Position numbers and translations under genes: made by a program
Notes under the pieces: model-generated
Told to the model about the DNA's origin: nothing
Seen by the model: only the letters and a program-made list of their open reading frames with translations
Database searches by the model: none
Source: Massilia sp. IC2-477
Lineage (GTDB): Bacteria; Pseudomonadota; Gammaproteobacteria; Burkholderiales; Burkholderiaceae_D
Assembly (NCBI RefSeq): GCF_020707265.1
Contig: NZ_JAJFEQ010000002.1
Location: forward strand, 496,001 to 560,000
Length of the DNA: 64,000 nucleotides
Direction: 5' to 3'
In this document: piece by piece, positions 33,098-43,306 of the stretch
Numbering within the stretch: position 1 is the stretch's first letter
Layout of the letters: each line of letters starts with the position of its first letter

Positions 33098-33118
33098 CCC
33101 TTTACCTCCGGACGATGC

Positions 33119-33820
33119 ATGCACCTGCGTGACCTGACGCAATTTTTAAGCGAGCTCAGCGAGAACAACAACCGCCCCTGGTTCCTGTGGAACAAACCAC
33201 GCTACGACATCCTGCGCGCCGAATTCCTGCAGGTCGTCACCGAACTCATCCAGGAGCTCGGCAGCTTCGACAAGCAGGTGGCGGGTTGCGATCCGAAGAA
33301 AGCCTTGTTCCGCATCCACCGCGACGTGCGCTTTGCGAAGGACAAGCGGCCCTACAAGACCCATTTCTCGGCGGGGATTGCGCCGCTGAATAAACGGCGC
33401 CCCAGTGCGGCGGGCGGGCCGACCTATTACTTCCACATCGAGGCCGACGGCAAGCTGCTGTTCGGCGCCGGTGAATACCTGCCGCCGGCGCACCGCCTCA
33501 AGGCGATCCGCCAGCACGTGGTCAACGATGCGACAGGCTTCAGCAAAATGTTGAAGAATAAGCATCTCCGCGCGACCTACGGCGACCTGCAGTTCGAAGA
33601 CGTGCTGCAACGGCCGCCCAAGGGCGTCGACCCGAACCACCCGCTGGTGGAATACCTGAAGCTCAAAAGCTATTTCGTGTGGGTCGAGGTGCCGCTGCTG
33701 CTGAATGCACCGCAACTGCTGGTGCCGCAGCTGGCCAGTGGCATGAAGGATGCGTTCGCGCTGGTCACCTGGCTGCGCAGCGTGCCCGAGGTGCACGAAG
33801 AAAACGAATCAACCGAATAA
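33119..33820 (+). CDS. DUF2461 family protein
   Basis: 233 residues matching DUF2461 (TIGR02453): the start LRDLTQFLSELSENNNRPWF, then FRIHRDVRFAKDKRPYKTHF and the tail region SYFVWVEVPL. Function is unknown; no signal peptide or membrane span is seen, so it is probably cytosolic. It follows the protease gene by 21 bases and precedes a small cupin gene by 10 bases; the latter has an ideal ribosome binding site. Confidence 0.88.
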   Translation: MHLRDLTQFLSELSENNNRPWFLWNKPRYDILRAEFLQVVTELIQELGSFDKQVAGCDPKKALFRIHRDVRFAKDKRPYKTHFSAGIAPLNKRRPSAAGGPTYYFHIEADGKLLFGAGEYLPPAHRLKAIRQHVVNDATGFSKMLKNKHLRATYGDLQFEDVLQRPPKGVDPNHPLVEYLKLKSYFVWVEVPLLLNAPQLLVPQLASGMKDAFALVTWLRSVPEVHEENESTE

Positions 33821-33830
33821 GGAGGGCGAC

Positions 33831-34205
33831 ATGGCCTTGCAACACGCAGTTTCGGGCGAGCGCATCGCATTACAGCGCGGCGACGACGACATCGCCCATT
33901 TCACGTCGATTGCGCTCGTCAAGACCGAGCACATGGAATTGATCCGGCTGGTGGTCCCCAAGGAAAAGCCGATGCCCGAGCACCGGGTCGAGGGCGAGAT
34001 GACCCTCGTGTGCCTGGAAGGGGAGATTGCGTTTGATGCGCACGGACGCACGACCGTGTTGCGGCCGAACGAGATGGTGTATCTGGCGGGTGGGGAGCCG
34101 CATGCGATCCGGGCCAACAAGGATGCGGTGGCGCTCATGACCATTCTGCTTGGACCGGTCAGGACGGGTGGGCCGACGAATGATCCGCGTGGGTCGGGGA
34201 ACTAA
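33831..34205 (+). CDS. Small cupin-domain protein
   Basis: 124 residues from the ATG at 33831, preceded by AAGGAGG. One cupin barrel is recognisable: MPEHRVEGEMTLVCLEGEIAFDAHG (motif 1 with His/Glu) and YLAGGEPHAIRANKDAVAL (motif 2 with His). Such small cupins bind a metal and often act as sensors, isomerases or dioxygenases; this one cannot be assigned. It is last before a repeat-filled intergenic region. Confidence 0.82.
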   Translation: MALQHAVSGERIALQRGDDDIAHFTSIALVKTEHMELIRLVVPKEKPMPEHRVEGEMTLVCLEGEIAFDAHGRTTVLRPNEMVYLAGGEPHAIRANKDAVALMTILLGPVRTGGPTNDPRGSGN

Positions 34206-34219
34206 AGCGAAGAGCGAAC

Positions 34220-34327
34220 TTGGGTTCCGGCCTTCGCCGGAACGACGTTGTTTGAGTGTGTGATGACGACAGCGTCAACAAAACCTGTAGCTTAAAGACC
34301 GTCGTACCGGCGAAGGCCGGTACCCAA
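34220..34327. repeat. Inverted pair of REP/BIME-like palindromic elements
   Basis: Two 28-base units, 34220-34247 and 34300-34327, are inverted copies of each other with two differences. Each contains its own hairpin, CCGGCCTTCGCCGG-like, giving a palindrome within the unit. The 52 bases between them carry no gene. The layout (two inverted REP-like units between convergent genes) is that of a BIME. Such elements bind gyrase or stabilise mRNA ends in other bacteria. Confidence 0.75.
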
Positions 34328-34344
34328 TTTTGCCTGAACAGCCC

Positions 34345-35403
34345 TTAGGCCAACTCATCCCTCGGATCCCGCGCCAGCAACCTCTGCGCCATCTCCGTCG
34401 CCGCCACCCCATCGAACAGCACCGCCGCCACCGCCTCGGTGATCGGCATCTCCACGCCCAGCCTGCGCGCCAGCGCGCGCACCGATTTCGCACACGGTAC
34501 GCCTTCCGCCACGTGCCCGAGTTCGGCCACGATGGTTTCCAGCTGCTTGCCCTGGGCCAGCGCCAGTCCCACGCGGCGGTTGCGCGACAGGTCGCCGGTG
34601 CAGGTCAGGATCAAATCGCCCATCCCAGTCAGGCCCATGAAAGTGCCGGCCTGCGCGCCCAGGTGCACACCGAGGCGGGTGATCTCGGCCAGACCGCGCG
34701 TGATCAGGGCCGCGCGTGCATTCAGGCCCAGGCCGAGGCCATCGGCCGCGCCGGTGGCGATCGCCATCACGTTCTTCACTGCGCCGCCCACTTCCACGCC
34801 GACCATGTCGTCGCAGGCATAGACGCGCAGGTTGTTGCCGTGCGCCGCGGCGACCACGCGTTCGCGCAGGAGCGCCGAGGTCGATGCCACGGTCAGCGCG
34901 CAGGGCAGGGCGCGCGCCACTTCCTGGGCAAAGGAAGGACCGGACAGGGCCGCGCCGGGGACGCTGTCGCCCAGCACCTCGGCCACCACCTGGTGCGGCA
35001 GCAGGCCGGTGCCGGCTTCAAAACCTTTGCACAGCCAGACCACGTTGGGAATCGCGCGGCCCTTGAGTTGTCCGAGCAGCGGGCGCAGGCCGGCCACCGG
35101 GCAGGCCAGGATCAGCAGCGGCGCTTCGTCGGCGTCCGCATCGATCACGTGCGCCAGGGCCGCCTCGAAGTCGGCGCTCACCTTCAGGGATGGCGGCAGC
35201 GGATGGCCCGGCAGGTAGTGCAGGTTCTCGCGCGCGTTCTGCGTGTCGGCCATCTGTTCGGGATTGCGGCCCCACAGCAGCACGTCGTGGCGATGGGCCA
35301 GGGCGATGGCCACGGCCGTGCCCCAGGCGCCGGCGCCCAGGACGGTGATCTTGGATGGTGTTTTTTGTTCTTGCATGGCGTTGAGCTGGGAGCGGCCTGG
35401 CAT
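34345..35403 (-). CDS. gpsA: Glycerol-3-phosphate dehydrogenase [NAD(P)+]
   Basis: 352 residues from ATG 35403; an internal ATG at 35376 would give 343 residues and start nearer to the conserved region. Dinucleotide motif [18 protein letters not shown], substrate region PCALTVAS, the active-site Lys in [13 protein letters not shown] and the [14 protein letters not shown] [10 protein letters not shown] are visible. It reduces dihydroxyacetone phosphate to sn-glycerol 3-phosphate for phospholipid synthesis. The ATG at 35403 overlaps the stop of the SH3 gene (TGATG), favouring coupled translation. Order rhodanese-grxC-secB-SH3-gpsA is a common betaproteobacterial set. Confidence 0.94.
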   Translation of the reverse strand: MPGRSQLNAMQEQKTPSKITVLGAGAWGTAVAIALAHRHDVLLWGRNPEQMADTQNARENLHYLPGHPLPPSLKVSADFEAALAHVIDADADEAPLLILACPVAGLRPLLGQLKGRAIPNVVWLCKGFEAGTGLLPHQVVAEVLGDSVPGAALSGPSFAQEVARALPCALTVASTSALLRERVVAAAHGNNLRVYACDDMVGVEVGGAVKNVMAIATGAADGLGLGLNARAALITRGLAEITRLGVHLGAQAGTFMGLTGMGDLILTCTGDLSRNRRVGLALAQGKQLETIVAELGHVAEGVPCAKSVRALARRLGVEMPITEAVAAVLFDGVAATEMAQRLLARDPRDELA

Positions 35404-35843
35404 CAGAGGCCCCAGACGTCGTTGGCGCGCACGTAGCCGTCGATGCCGTCGCGGTGGCGCACGCGGATCCAGGTGAGCGCGGTCGGGTCGACCAGTTCCA
35501 GTATCACGCCCTTATCGGCCGTCATCAGGACCTGCGAACTCTCGTCGGGACCGGCGAAGACCTTGGCGCCGGGCGTGCGCACCACCAGGTTGCGGCGCGC
35601 GCTCAGGCCCTTGGCCGGGGTCCATGCCAGGTCGCCGTTGGCATCGCGCACCTTGACCCAGTCGGCGTAGCTGGACAGCACCTGCAGCGGCATGCCCTGG
35701 GGCGCGACGTACATGCGGGCGCCCTTGCTTGACGGCGTGTCGTACAGGATCGCGGGGGCGGCGCCGACGCTGCGGAAGTCGAAGGCGAACGCGGCCGGTG
35801 CTGCCAGCAGGAGCACACTTGCGAGGAGTCGGATTGGAAGCAT
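35403..35843 (-). CDS. SH3-domain exported protein
   Basis: 146 residues from the ATG at 35843, chosen because it directly starts the signal peptide ([19 protein letters not shown]). Two bacterial SH3-like repeats follow ([13 protein letters not shown] to [16 protein letters not shown], and [17 protein letters not shown] to [16 protein letters not shown]). Such domains bind peptidoglycan peptides or partner proteins in the periplasm. Precise role unknown. It lies between secB and gpsA. Confidence 0.82.
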   Translation of the reverse strand: MLPIRLLASVLLLAAPAAFAFDFRSVGAAPAILYDTPSSKGARMYVAPQGMPLQVLSSYADWVKVRDANGDLAWTPAKGLSARRNLVVRTPGAKVFAGPDESSQVLMTADKGVILELVDPTALTWIRVRHRDGIDGYVRANDVWGL

Positions 35844-35882
35844 GGCGGGCCGAAGGACAGGGTAAAACCGGGTCGCCGGGGG

Positions 35883-35912
35883 CACGAACGCCGCTTGCTT
35901 GCGGCGTTCGTG
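35883..35912. terminator. Strong hairpin after secB
   Basis: A perfect 12-base-pair stem (CACGAACGCCGC with GCGGCGTTCGTG, loop TTGCTT) lies just behind the secB stop codon. No T-run follows on the minus strand. It may be a processing or 3'-stabilising structure rather than a full terminator. Confidence 0.45.
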
Positions 35913-35924
35913 AATCGGTAAAGC

Positions 35925-36383
35925 TTACTGTGCCGGAGCAGTAGCAGCCTGGGCCATTGCCTGCTGGCGCTGCTGGTAGAAGGCTTCGAAGTTGATCTCG
36001 GCCAGGTGCACCGGCGGGAAGCCGGCACGGCTGATCACGTCAGCGATGTTGGCGCGCAGGTACGGGTAGACGATGTTCGGGCAGCCGATGCCCAGCAGCG
36101 GATCCATCTGTTCGGCCGGGATGTTGCGGGCTTCGAAGATGCCTGCCTGCTTGCCTTCGACCAGGAACGCAACCTTGTCCTTCAGCTTGGCGGTGACGGT
36201 GATGGTCACGGTCGACTCGTAGATGCCTTCGGCGATGCTTTCGGCGCCGACGTCCAGCGACACTTCGATGGTCGGGGCTTCCTGCTCGAGGAAGATGCCC
36301 GGCGAATTCGGTTGCTCCAGCGACATGTCTTTCAGGTAGACGCGTTGGATTTGGAATACTGGTTGCAGGTTTTCGTCAGACAT
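35925..36383 (-). CDS. secB: Protein-export chaperone SecB
   Basis: 152 residues. Family features are [34 protein letters not shown] and the conserved [27 protein letters not shown]. SecB tetramers keep preproteins unfolded in the cytosol and hand them to SecA. The gene follows grxC by about 134 bases, a gap with no recognised site. Export capacity fits the many secreted enzymes in the window. Confidence 0.97.
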   Translation of the reverse strand: MSDENLQPVFQIQRVYLKDMSLEQPNSPGIFLEQEAPTIEVSLDVGAESIAEGIYESTVTITVTAKLKDKVAFLVEGKQAGIFEARNIPAEQMDPLLGIGCPNIVYPYLRANIADVISRAGFPPVHLAEINFEAFYQQRQQAMAQAATAPAQ

Positions 36384-36517
36384 GGAACGCTTTCTAAATT
36401 GTGGGTGGACGGGCGCGCCGTCCCGGAACTTTGGTCAAACGCGACGGCAATTGTATCAAAATCAACTGGCGCGCAATACCCCCGCCGGCGCGGACGCGAA
36501 GCCCGCCAAATGGGGCC

Positions 36518-36781
36518 TTATTGGCCGTTCAGCAGCGGGTCCAGGCGCCCGGCCTGGTCCAGCGCGTACAGGTCGTCGAAGCCGCCCACGTGGGTCTCGC
36601 CCACGTAGATCTGCGGCACGGTACGGCGGCCGGTGCGCTGCATCATGATCTGGCGCTGTTCCGGGTCGAGGTCGACGCGGATGCGTTCGATGTCGGTCAC
36701 GCCCTTGGCTTCGAGCAGGCGCTCGGCGCGCACGCAATAGGGGCAGCTGGCGGTGTGGTAGAGAACGACGTGTGCAGACAT
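36518..36781 (-). CDS. grxC: Glutaredoxin 3
   Basis: 87 residues, typical for GrxC. The redox motif CPYC is in YHTASCPYCVRAERLLEAKG. The TVPQIYVGETHVGGFDDL region carries the cis-Pro and glutathione-binding GG. It reduces disulfides with glutathione in the cytosol. It lies between the rhodanese gene and secB. Confidence 0.96.
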   Translation of the reverse strand: MSAHVVLYHTASCPYCVRAERLLEAKGVTDIERIRVDLDPEQRQIMMQRTGRRTVPQIYVGETHVGGFDDLYALDQAGRLDPLLNGQ

Positions 36782-36801
36782 GGGTACTTCCTCCTGAATA
36801 T

Positions 36802-37203
36802 TTACTTGGTCACCGGCAGGCCGGCCGCGACCCAGGCAGCCTGGCCGCCGTCGAGCGCGTGGGCGTCCTCGAAGCCGGCGGCCTGGAGCTGGCGCACGGC
36901 CTTGTCGGCGCGGGCGCCGGTCTGGCAGACGACGATCACGCTGCGGTTCTTCGATTTTTCCAGCTCGCCGATTCGGTTGCCCAAGTCTGCCAGCGGGATG
37001 TTTTTCGCGTCGCGCAGGTGGCCGGCGTTGAATTCCTCGGCCGAACGCACGTCCAGCACGAGGGTCTTGCCGCGGTTGATCATCTGCGTGGCCTGCAGCG
37101 GGGTAGCGCGCTTGCCGCGCGGGGCCAGGGCCGGCCAGAGCAGGGCGCCGCCCGAAATTACGGCAATCGCCACCACGAAGATATTATCGAGAATGAAATT
37201 CAC
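36802..37203 (-). CDS. Membrane-anchored rhodanese-like protein
   Basis: 133 residues from the GTG at 37203, which directly starts the hydrophobic anchor FILDNIFVVAIAVISGGALLW; the frame is open 21 codons upstream but that part is not conserved-looking. One rhodanese domain follows, with DVRSAEEFNAGHLRDAKNIP and the active Cys loop VVCQTGARADKA. It probably transfers sulfane sulfur at the membrane. YibN-like proteins of this layout occur next to grxC and secB in many proteobacteria. It is divergent from gpmA. Confidence 0.85.
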   Translation of the reverse strand: MNFILDNIFVVAIAVISGGALLWPALAPRGKRATPLQATQMINRGKTLVLDVRSAEEFNAGHLRDAKNIPLADLGNRIGELEKSKNRSVIVVCQTGARADKAVRQLQAAGFEDAHALDGGQAAWVAAGLPVTK

Positions 37204-37213
37204 AAGGGTTCCG

Positions 37214-37242
37214 TTGGTTGTACTGAATCGGCGCATTATAAA
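37214..37242 (+). promoter_or_regulatory. Possible gpmA promoter
   Basis: -35-like TTGGTT (37214-37219), 17-base spacer, -10 TATAAA (37237-37242) in the divergent gap before gpmA at 37299. The -35 is poor. Confidence 0.4.
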
Positions 37243-37298
37243 ATAAGATGCTGGACCGGATTTCAATCGCAGTTTTTCATCCTTTCTAAGAAGAGCTT

Positions 37299-38045
37299 AT
37301 GTACAAAATCGTATTCATGCGCCATGGCGAATCCACCTGGAACCTGGAAAACCGCTTCACCGGCTGGACCGACGTCGACCTGACCGAGAAAGGCATCAAC
37401 GAGGCGAAGACGGCCGGCCGCGTGCTCAAGGAAGCCGGTTTCACCTTCGACGTGGCCTATACCTCGATGCTCAAGCGTGCGATCCGCACCCTGTGGCTGG
37501 CGCTGGACGAGATGGACATGATGTACCTGCCGGTCAAGAATGACTGGCGCCTGAACGAGCGCCACTACGGCGCCCTGCAGGGCCTGGACAAGGGCGAGAC
37601 CGCCGCCAAGTTCGGCGACGAGCAGGTGCTGGTCTGGCGCCGCAGCTACGACACTCCGCCACCGGCGCTGGAAGCGAACGACCCGCGCACCTCCTTCAAC
37701 GACCCGCGCTACGCCAGCCTGGCAAAGGAACAGATCCCGCTGACCGAATGCCTGAAGGACACCGTGGCCCGCGTGATGCCGGCCTGGGACGAAGAAATCG
37801 CCCCGGCCATCCGCGCCGGCAAGAAGATCCTGATCTCGGCCCATGGCAACAGCCTGCGCGCCATCATCAAGATGCTGGACAACATCAGCGACAGCGACAT
37901 CGTCGGCCTGAACATCCCGAACGGCCAGCCGCTCGTGTATGAACTGGACGCCGACCTGAAGCCGATCAAGCACTACTACCTGGGCGACCAGGAAGCGATC
38001 GCCGCCGCCATGGCGGCCGTGGCCAACCAAGGGAAGGCGAAGTAA
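37299..38045 (+). CDS. gpmA: 2,3-bisphosphoglycerate-dependent phosphoglycerate mutase
   Basis: 248 residues. The phosphohistidine loop [30 protein letters not shown] and the second-His segment [13 protein letters not shown] are intact. It interconverts 3- and 2-phosphoglycerate in glycolysis and gluconeogenesis. AAGAAGAG precedes the ATG. The downstream envC-like gene begins three bases after its stop codon, so the two are co-transcribed. Confidence 0.97.
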   Translation: MYKIVFMRHGESTWNLENRFTGWTDVDLTEKGINEAKTAGRVLKEAGFTFDVAYTSMLKRAIRTLWLALDEMDMMYLPVKNDWRLNERHYGALQGLDKGETAAKFGDEQVLVWRRSYDTPPPALEANDPRTSFNDPRYASLAKEQIPLTECLKDTVARVMPAWDEEIAPAIRAGKKILISAHGNSLRAIIKMLDNISDSDIVGLNIPNGQPLVYELDADLKPIKHYYLGDQEAIAAAMAAVANQGKAK

Positions 38046-38048
38046 GTC

Positions 38049-39476
38049 TTGCGTTTGCCATTCACGAAGTCGGCCGGCAGCCTGCTCCTGTGCACGCTGC
38101 TGGCCGCCGCGCTGTCCAATCCCGCCTTTGCCCAACGCCAGACCGACCGCAGCCGCCAGAAGGCGACCGTGGAGAAGCAGCGTGCCGGCATCCAGCAAAA
38201 GCTGGAGGCGATCAAGCGCGACATCGCCCGCACCGAGGATGCCCGGGACGACGCCGCCGACGAGCTGGCCGAGTCCGAGGCTGCCATTTCCGACGCCAAC
38301 CGCGCGCTGCGCGACCTGGCCGAGGAACAGGACCAGACCAGCACCCGCCTGCACGCGCTGTCGACGGAAGGTGAAAGGCTGCAGGCGACAATTGTTTCTC
38401 AAAAGAAACAATTGTCGCAACTGCTGCGCGAACACTACGTGGCCGGCAACGAAGACCGCATCAAGCTCCTGCTGTCCGGCGACAATCCGAACCGCATCAA
38501 CCGCGACCTGCAGATGATGGCCTATGTCTCGCAGGCCCAGGCGAAACTCCTGAGCTCGCTGCGCGCCAACCTGGCCGAGGTCGAGGCCAACCGCGACAAG
38601 GTCGAGAACGCCCAGCAGGAACTGCAGGAAATCGCCTCCGAGCAGCAGGAGCAGAAGAGCCTGCTGGAAAAGGAAAAGTCCAAGCGCAGCGCGCTGCTGC
38701 AGAACCTGTCGACCCGGCTGGCCGACCAGCGCAAGCAGGCCGACCGCCTGCAGCGCGACGAACAGCGCATGTCGGGCCTGGTGGACCGCCTGACGCGCCT
38801 GATCCGCGAGCAGGCCGAAGCCGAGCAGCGCCGCCAGGCCGCGCTGGCCGCCGCCAAGGCCAAAGCCGAGGCGGAAGAAAAGGCGCGCGCCCTGGCCCGC
38901 GCCAAGCTGGCCGCCGAAAAGGCCGAACGCGAGCGCATCGCGCGCCAGAACGCCAAGCCGGGCAGCAAACCGGTGCCGGAGCCGGAACCGCCGAAGGTGG
39001 CCGAGCAGCCGAAACCGGTCGAAAGCAAGCCGAGCGCACCGCCGCCACCGGAAGTGGCGCTGGCGCCGCCCGCGCCGGCCGGCGCCTTTGCCAGTCTCAA
39101 GGGCCGCATGAATGCCCCGGTGAACGGCACCATCGCGGCCCGCTTCGGCAGCCGCCGCGGCCAGGGGCCGACCTGGAAGGGCACCTTCATCAAGGCCCCC
39201 GAAGGAACCGAGGTGCGCGCGGTCGGACCGGGCCGCGTGGTGCACGCCGACTGGCTGCGCGGCTGGGGCAACCTGATCATCATCGACCACGGCGGCGAGT
39301 ACCTGACGACCTACGGAAACAACTCGGCCCTGCTCAAGCGCGCGGGCGACATGGTCAAGGCGGGCGAGGTGATCGCGAGCGCGGGCAATACCGGCGGCAA
39401 CGAGGAATCAGGGCTATACTTTGAGCTCAGGCATCGCGGCCAGCCCTTGGATCCGGCAGGCTGGATCAAATTCTAG
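38049..39476 (+). CDS. EnvC-like murein hydrolase activator (degenerate LytM/M23)
   Basis: 475 residues with TTG start three bases after gpmA. Signal peptide AGSLLLCTLLAAALSNPAFA. Residues about 30-270 form a long coiled coil rich in Gln/Glu/Lys/Arg, followed by a Pro/Lys-rich linker. A C-terminal M23-type domain follows (INAPVNGTIAARFG-like start, then NLIIIDHGGEYLTTYGNN). The zinc ligands of active M23 enzymes are not kept (WKG and TYGNN where HxGxD and HxH would be expected). This is the state known for EnvC, which activates amidases at the division septum instead of cutting murein. Confidence 0.88.
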   Translation: MRLPFTKSAGSLLLCTLLAAALSNPAFAQRQTDRSRQKATVEKQRAGIQQKLEAIKRDIARTEDARDDAADELAESEAAISDANRALRDLAEEQDQTSTRLHALSTEGERLQATIVSQKKQLSQLLREHYVAGNEDRIKLLLSGDNPNRINRDLQMMAYVSQAQAKLLSSLRANLAEVEANRDKVENAQQELQEIASEQQEQKSLLEKEKSKRSALLQNLSTRLADQRKQADRLQRDEQRMSGLVDRLTRLIREQAEAEQRRQAALAAAKAKAEAEEKARALARAKLAAEKAERERIARQNAKPGSKPVPEPEPPKVAEQPKPVESKPSAPPPPEVALAPPAPAGAFASLKGRMNAPVNGTIAARFGSRRGQGPTWKGTFIKAPEGTEVRAVGPGRVVHADWLRGWGNLIIIDHGGEYLTTYGNNSALLKRAGDMVKAGEVIASAGNTGGNEESGLYFELRHRGQPLDPAGWIKF

Positions 39477-39487
39477 GAACAGCACAC

Positions 39488-40957
<1,470 letters not shown>

Positions 40958-40960
<3 letters not shown>

Positions 40961-41065
40961 GGTGGGCGGCTATGCCGCCCACGCGGTCAACCCACGGTGA
41001 TGTTGCTCGTGCGGCTGTTCGTACCTCAACTATCACCGCGTGGGCGGGGAACCCGCCCACCCTAC
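40958..41065. repeat. Inverted pair of GC-rich palindromic repeats
   Basis: Unit one (40958-40986) and unit two (41034-41065, inverted) share TAGGGTGGGCGG, a small loop, and CCGCCCACGCGG. Each can fold into its own hairpin. The pair fills the gap between the S41 protease and the MoeB/ThiF gene. It is a different family from the 34220 element. The first unit supplies the protease stop codon. Confidence 0.7.
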
Positions 41066-41082
41066 AAAAGCACGTCCGCGGC

Positions 41083-41883
41083 ATGAACGACACCCAACTC
41101 CTGCGCTACTCCCGCCACATCCTCCTAGACGACATCGGCATCGACGGCCAACAGCGCCTGCTCGACGCCCACGCCCTGGTCATCGGCGCTGGCGGCCTCG
41201 GTTCGCCGGCGGCCCTGTACCTGGCCTCAGGCGGCATCGGCCACATCACCCTGGTCGACGACGACGAGGTCGACCTCACCAACCTGCAGCGCCAGGTCAT
41301 GCACACCACGCAGCGCATCGGCCAGCCGAAAGTCGACTCCGGCCGCGAAGCCCTGCTCGCTATTAACCCCGACATCAAGGTCACGGCCTTGCAGGAACGC
41401 GCCGCCGGCGAACGCCTGCGCGAGCTGGTCCGCGCCGCGACGGTCGTGCTCGACTGCAGCGACAACTTCGCCACCCGCCACGCTGTCAACCGCGCCTGCG
41501 TGCAGGAAGGAAAACCGCTGGTCTCCGGCGCCGTGATCCGCTTCGACGGCCAGCTGTCCGTGTTCGACACGCGCAGCCCGGACGCTCCCTGCTATGCCTG
41601 CCTGTTCCCTGAAGACAGCAATTTTGAAGATGTTGCCTGCAGCACTATGGGCGTGTTCGCTCCCCTGGTCGGGGTAGTGGGCGCCATGCAGGCCGCGGAG
41701 GCCATGAAGCTGGTGGCCGGCATTGGCGAGCCGCTGGCCGGACGCCTGCTGCTGCTCGATGGCCGCGCCATGGAGTGGAGCGGCGTCAAAGTCGCGCGCA
41801 ATCCCGCCTGTCCAGTGTGTGCGAAACGGGCCAACCCGGCGCACAATGAGTACAAAAACAAGACCTCTTTAAGACAGAATTAA
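41083..41883 (+). CDS. MoeB/ThiF/HesA-family adenylyltransferase
   Basis: 266 residues from the ATG at 41083. The adenylation motif is VIGAGGLGSPAALYLASGG; further marks are LVDDDEVDLTNLQRQVMH, the SDNFATRHAVN segment, and two CxxC zinc pairs (CYAC and CPVC). It activates the C-terminus of a ubiquitin-like sulfur carrier (MoaD or ThiS) with ATP. No MoaD, MoaE or Thi genes are nearby, so MoeB and ThiF roles cannot be separated. There is no rhodanese domain. The upstream region consists of the 41034 repeat and holds no clear promoter. Confidence 0.9.
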   Translation: MNDTQLLRYSRHILLDDIGIDGQQRLLDAHALVIGAGGLGSPAALYLASGGIGHITLVDDDEVDLTNLQRQVMHTTQRIGQPKVDSGREALLAINPDIKVTALQERAAGERLRELVRAATVVLDCSDNFATRHAVNRACVQEGKPLVSGAVIRFDGQLSVFDTRSPDAPCYACLFPEDSNFEDVACSTMGVFAPLVGVVGAMQAAEAMKLVAGIGEPLAGRLLLLDGRAMEWSGVKVARNPACPVCAKRANPAHNEYKNKTSLRQN

Positions 41884-41986
41884 ACCGGGCCGCTGGGTAG
41901 AATTTCTCCGGTGCACGTGGTAGCCCGTGCAGACAGGGTGGCTTATACTGTCAGTCTCCCACCGACCTATTTTACGAAGAGCATCC

Positions 41987-42430
41987 ATGCACATTGATTC
42001 GCAAAGCAAGCAGCGCCGCGCCGGCGGTTTCACCCTGGTCGAGATCATGGTCGTCGTGGTCATCATCGGCATCCTGGGCGCCCTGGTCGTGCCGAAACTG
42101 CTGGGTCGTACCGGTGAAGCGCGCGTGACCGCTGCCAAGACCGACATCGCCACCATGATGCAGGCGCTCAAGCTCTACAAGCTCGACAACCAGCGCTACC
42201 CGAGCACCGAGCAGGGCCTGCAGGCCCTGATCACCAAACCTACCGCGGGCCCGGCCGCCAACGGCTGGAAGGCCGGCGGCTACATGGAAAAGCTGCCGAA
42301 AGACCCATGGGGCAATGCCTACCAGTACCTGTCGCCAGGCATCCATGGCGAAGTGGACATCATGTCGCTGGGCGCCGACGGCCAGCCTGGCGGCACCGGC
42401 GAGGATGCCGACGTCGGTTCCTGGGAATAA
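41987..42430 (+). CDS. gspG: Type II secretion major pseudopilin GspG
   Basis: 147 residues from the ATG at 41987 with GAAGAG upstream. Prepilin cleavage motif GGFTLVEIMVVVVIIGILG (cut after Gly, Glu at +5). The globular domain has the typical PSTEQGLQALI, LPKDPWGNAYQYLSPG and calcium-site ending. It polymerises into the T2SS pseudopilus that pushes folded exoproteins through the secretin. First gene of the operon; a TATACT -10-like box is at 41944 without a clear -35. Confidence 0.97.
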   Translation: MHIDSQSKQRRAGGFTLVEIMVVVVIIGILGALVVPKLLGRTGEARVTAAKTDIATMMQALKLYKLDNQRYPSTEQGLQALITKPTAGPAANGWKAGGYMEKLPKDPWGNAYQYLSPGIHGEVDIMSLGADGQPGGTGEDADVGSWE

Positions 42431-42435
42431 ACCTG

Positions 42436-42915
42436 ATGCGGGCCCTGGGCGCCCCTGCACGCAGTGCCGGCTTCACCCTGGTGGAGCTGCTGGTCGTGAT
42501 GGTCATCATCGGCATCACGCTGGGCCTCGCTTCGCTCAACGCCATCCCCTCGCCGCGCCAGGACCTGCAGCAGGAAGCCCAGCGCCTGGCCCTGCTGCTA
42601 CAGCTGGCGCGCGACGAAGCCATCGTGCGCAACCGCCAGGTGGCCTTCGAGGCCAACGGCGAGCGCTACCGCTTCGTGGTGCGCAACGACACCGGCTGGG
42701 AGCCGGTCACGCGCGACGACCTGCTGCGCGAACGCACTTTCCGCGGCGCTCCGCTGCAGCTGGTGCTGCAGCCGACCGCCAGCAGCGATCCTAGTACCGT
42801 GCGCATCACCTTCGGACGCGAACCGGTCGACAAGCCCTTCGTGCTGACCCTGGCCACCGGCGGCAACGCGGTCGCGATCCGCGCCGACGGCGTCGGTCAC
42901 TTCACGGTCGAATAG
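42436..42915 (+). CDS. gspH: Type II secretion minor pseudopilin GspH
   Basis: 159 residues. Cleavage motif AGFTLVELLVVMVIIGITLG with Glu+5, then a GspH-like globular domain (QLARDEAIVRNRQVAFE). It starts five bases after the gspG stop. Minor pseudopilins H-I-J-K form the pseudopilus tip. Confidence 0.93.
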   Translation: MRALGAPARSAGFTLVELLVVMVIIGITLGLASLNAIPSPRQDLQQEAQRLALLLQLARDEAIVRNRQVAFEANGERYRFVVRNDTGWEPVTRDDLLRERTFRGAPLQLVLQPTASSDPSTVRITFGREPVDKPFVLTLATGGNAVAIRADGVGHFTVE

Positions 42916-42925
42916 GAAGCCCACC

Positions 42926-43306
42926 ATGCGCCCATGCCCCCAACGCGGATTCACCCTGCTCGAAGTGCTGGTCGCCCTCGTCATCGTCGGCACCGCGCTC
43001 GGCGCCGGCCTGCGCGCGGTCGGCAGCCTGACCGCCAACAGCGACGGCCTGCGCGCCTCCATGATGGCCACCTGGTCGGCCGAGAACCGCCTGGTGCAAA
43101 TCCGCCTGGGCAAGGAATTCCCCGAAGTCGGCAAGCGCAGTTTTCCCTGTGCGCAGGGCGAGCTGAACCTGGTCTGCGAGGAGGAAGTGCTGACCAGCCC
43201 GAACCCGCAATTGCGCCGGATCGAAGTCTCGGTGTTCGACGCCGAACGTCCGGAGCGCCGCATCGTCAAACTGGTTCAGCTTGTGTTGAGGCCATCTCGC
43301 ACATGA
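42926..43306 (+). CDS. gspI: Type II secretion minor pseudopilin GspI
   Basis: 126 residues. Cleavage motif RGFTLLEVLVALVIVGTALG, followed by the GspI pattern MATWSAENRLVQIRLGKEFP. The stop codon overlaps the gspJ start (ATGA). It is the core partner of GspJ and GspK at the tip. Confidence 0.95.
   Translation: MRPCPQRGFTLLEVLVALVIVGTALGAGLRAVGSLTANSDGLRASMMATWSAENRLVQIRLGKEFPEVGKRSFPCAQGELNLVCEEEVLTSPNPQLRRIEVSVFDAERPERRIVKLVQLVLRPSRT

Noticed and set aside
38049..39476. Active M23 endopeptidase
   Set aside because: The zinc-ligand residues expected in HxGxD and HxH are replaced, so it is better described as an EnvC-type activator.
41034..41065. Intrinsic terminator in front of the MoeB/ThiF gene
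   Set aside because: The hairpin lacks a T-run and matches the inverted repeat at 40958, so it is a repeat unit.
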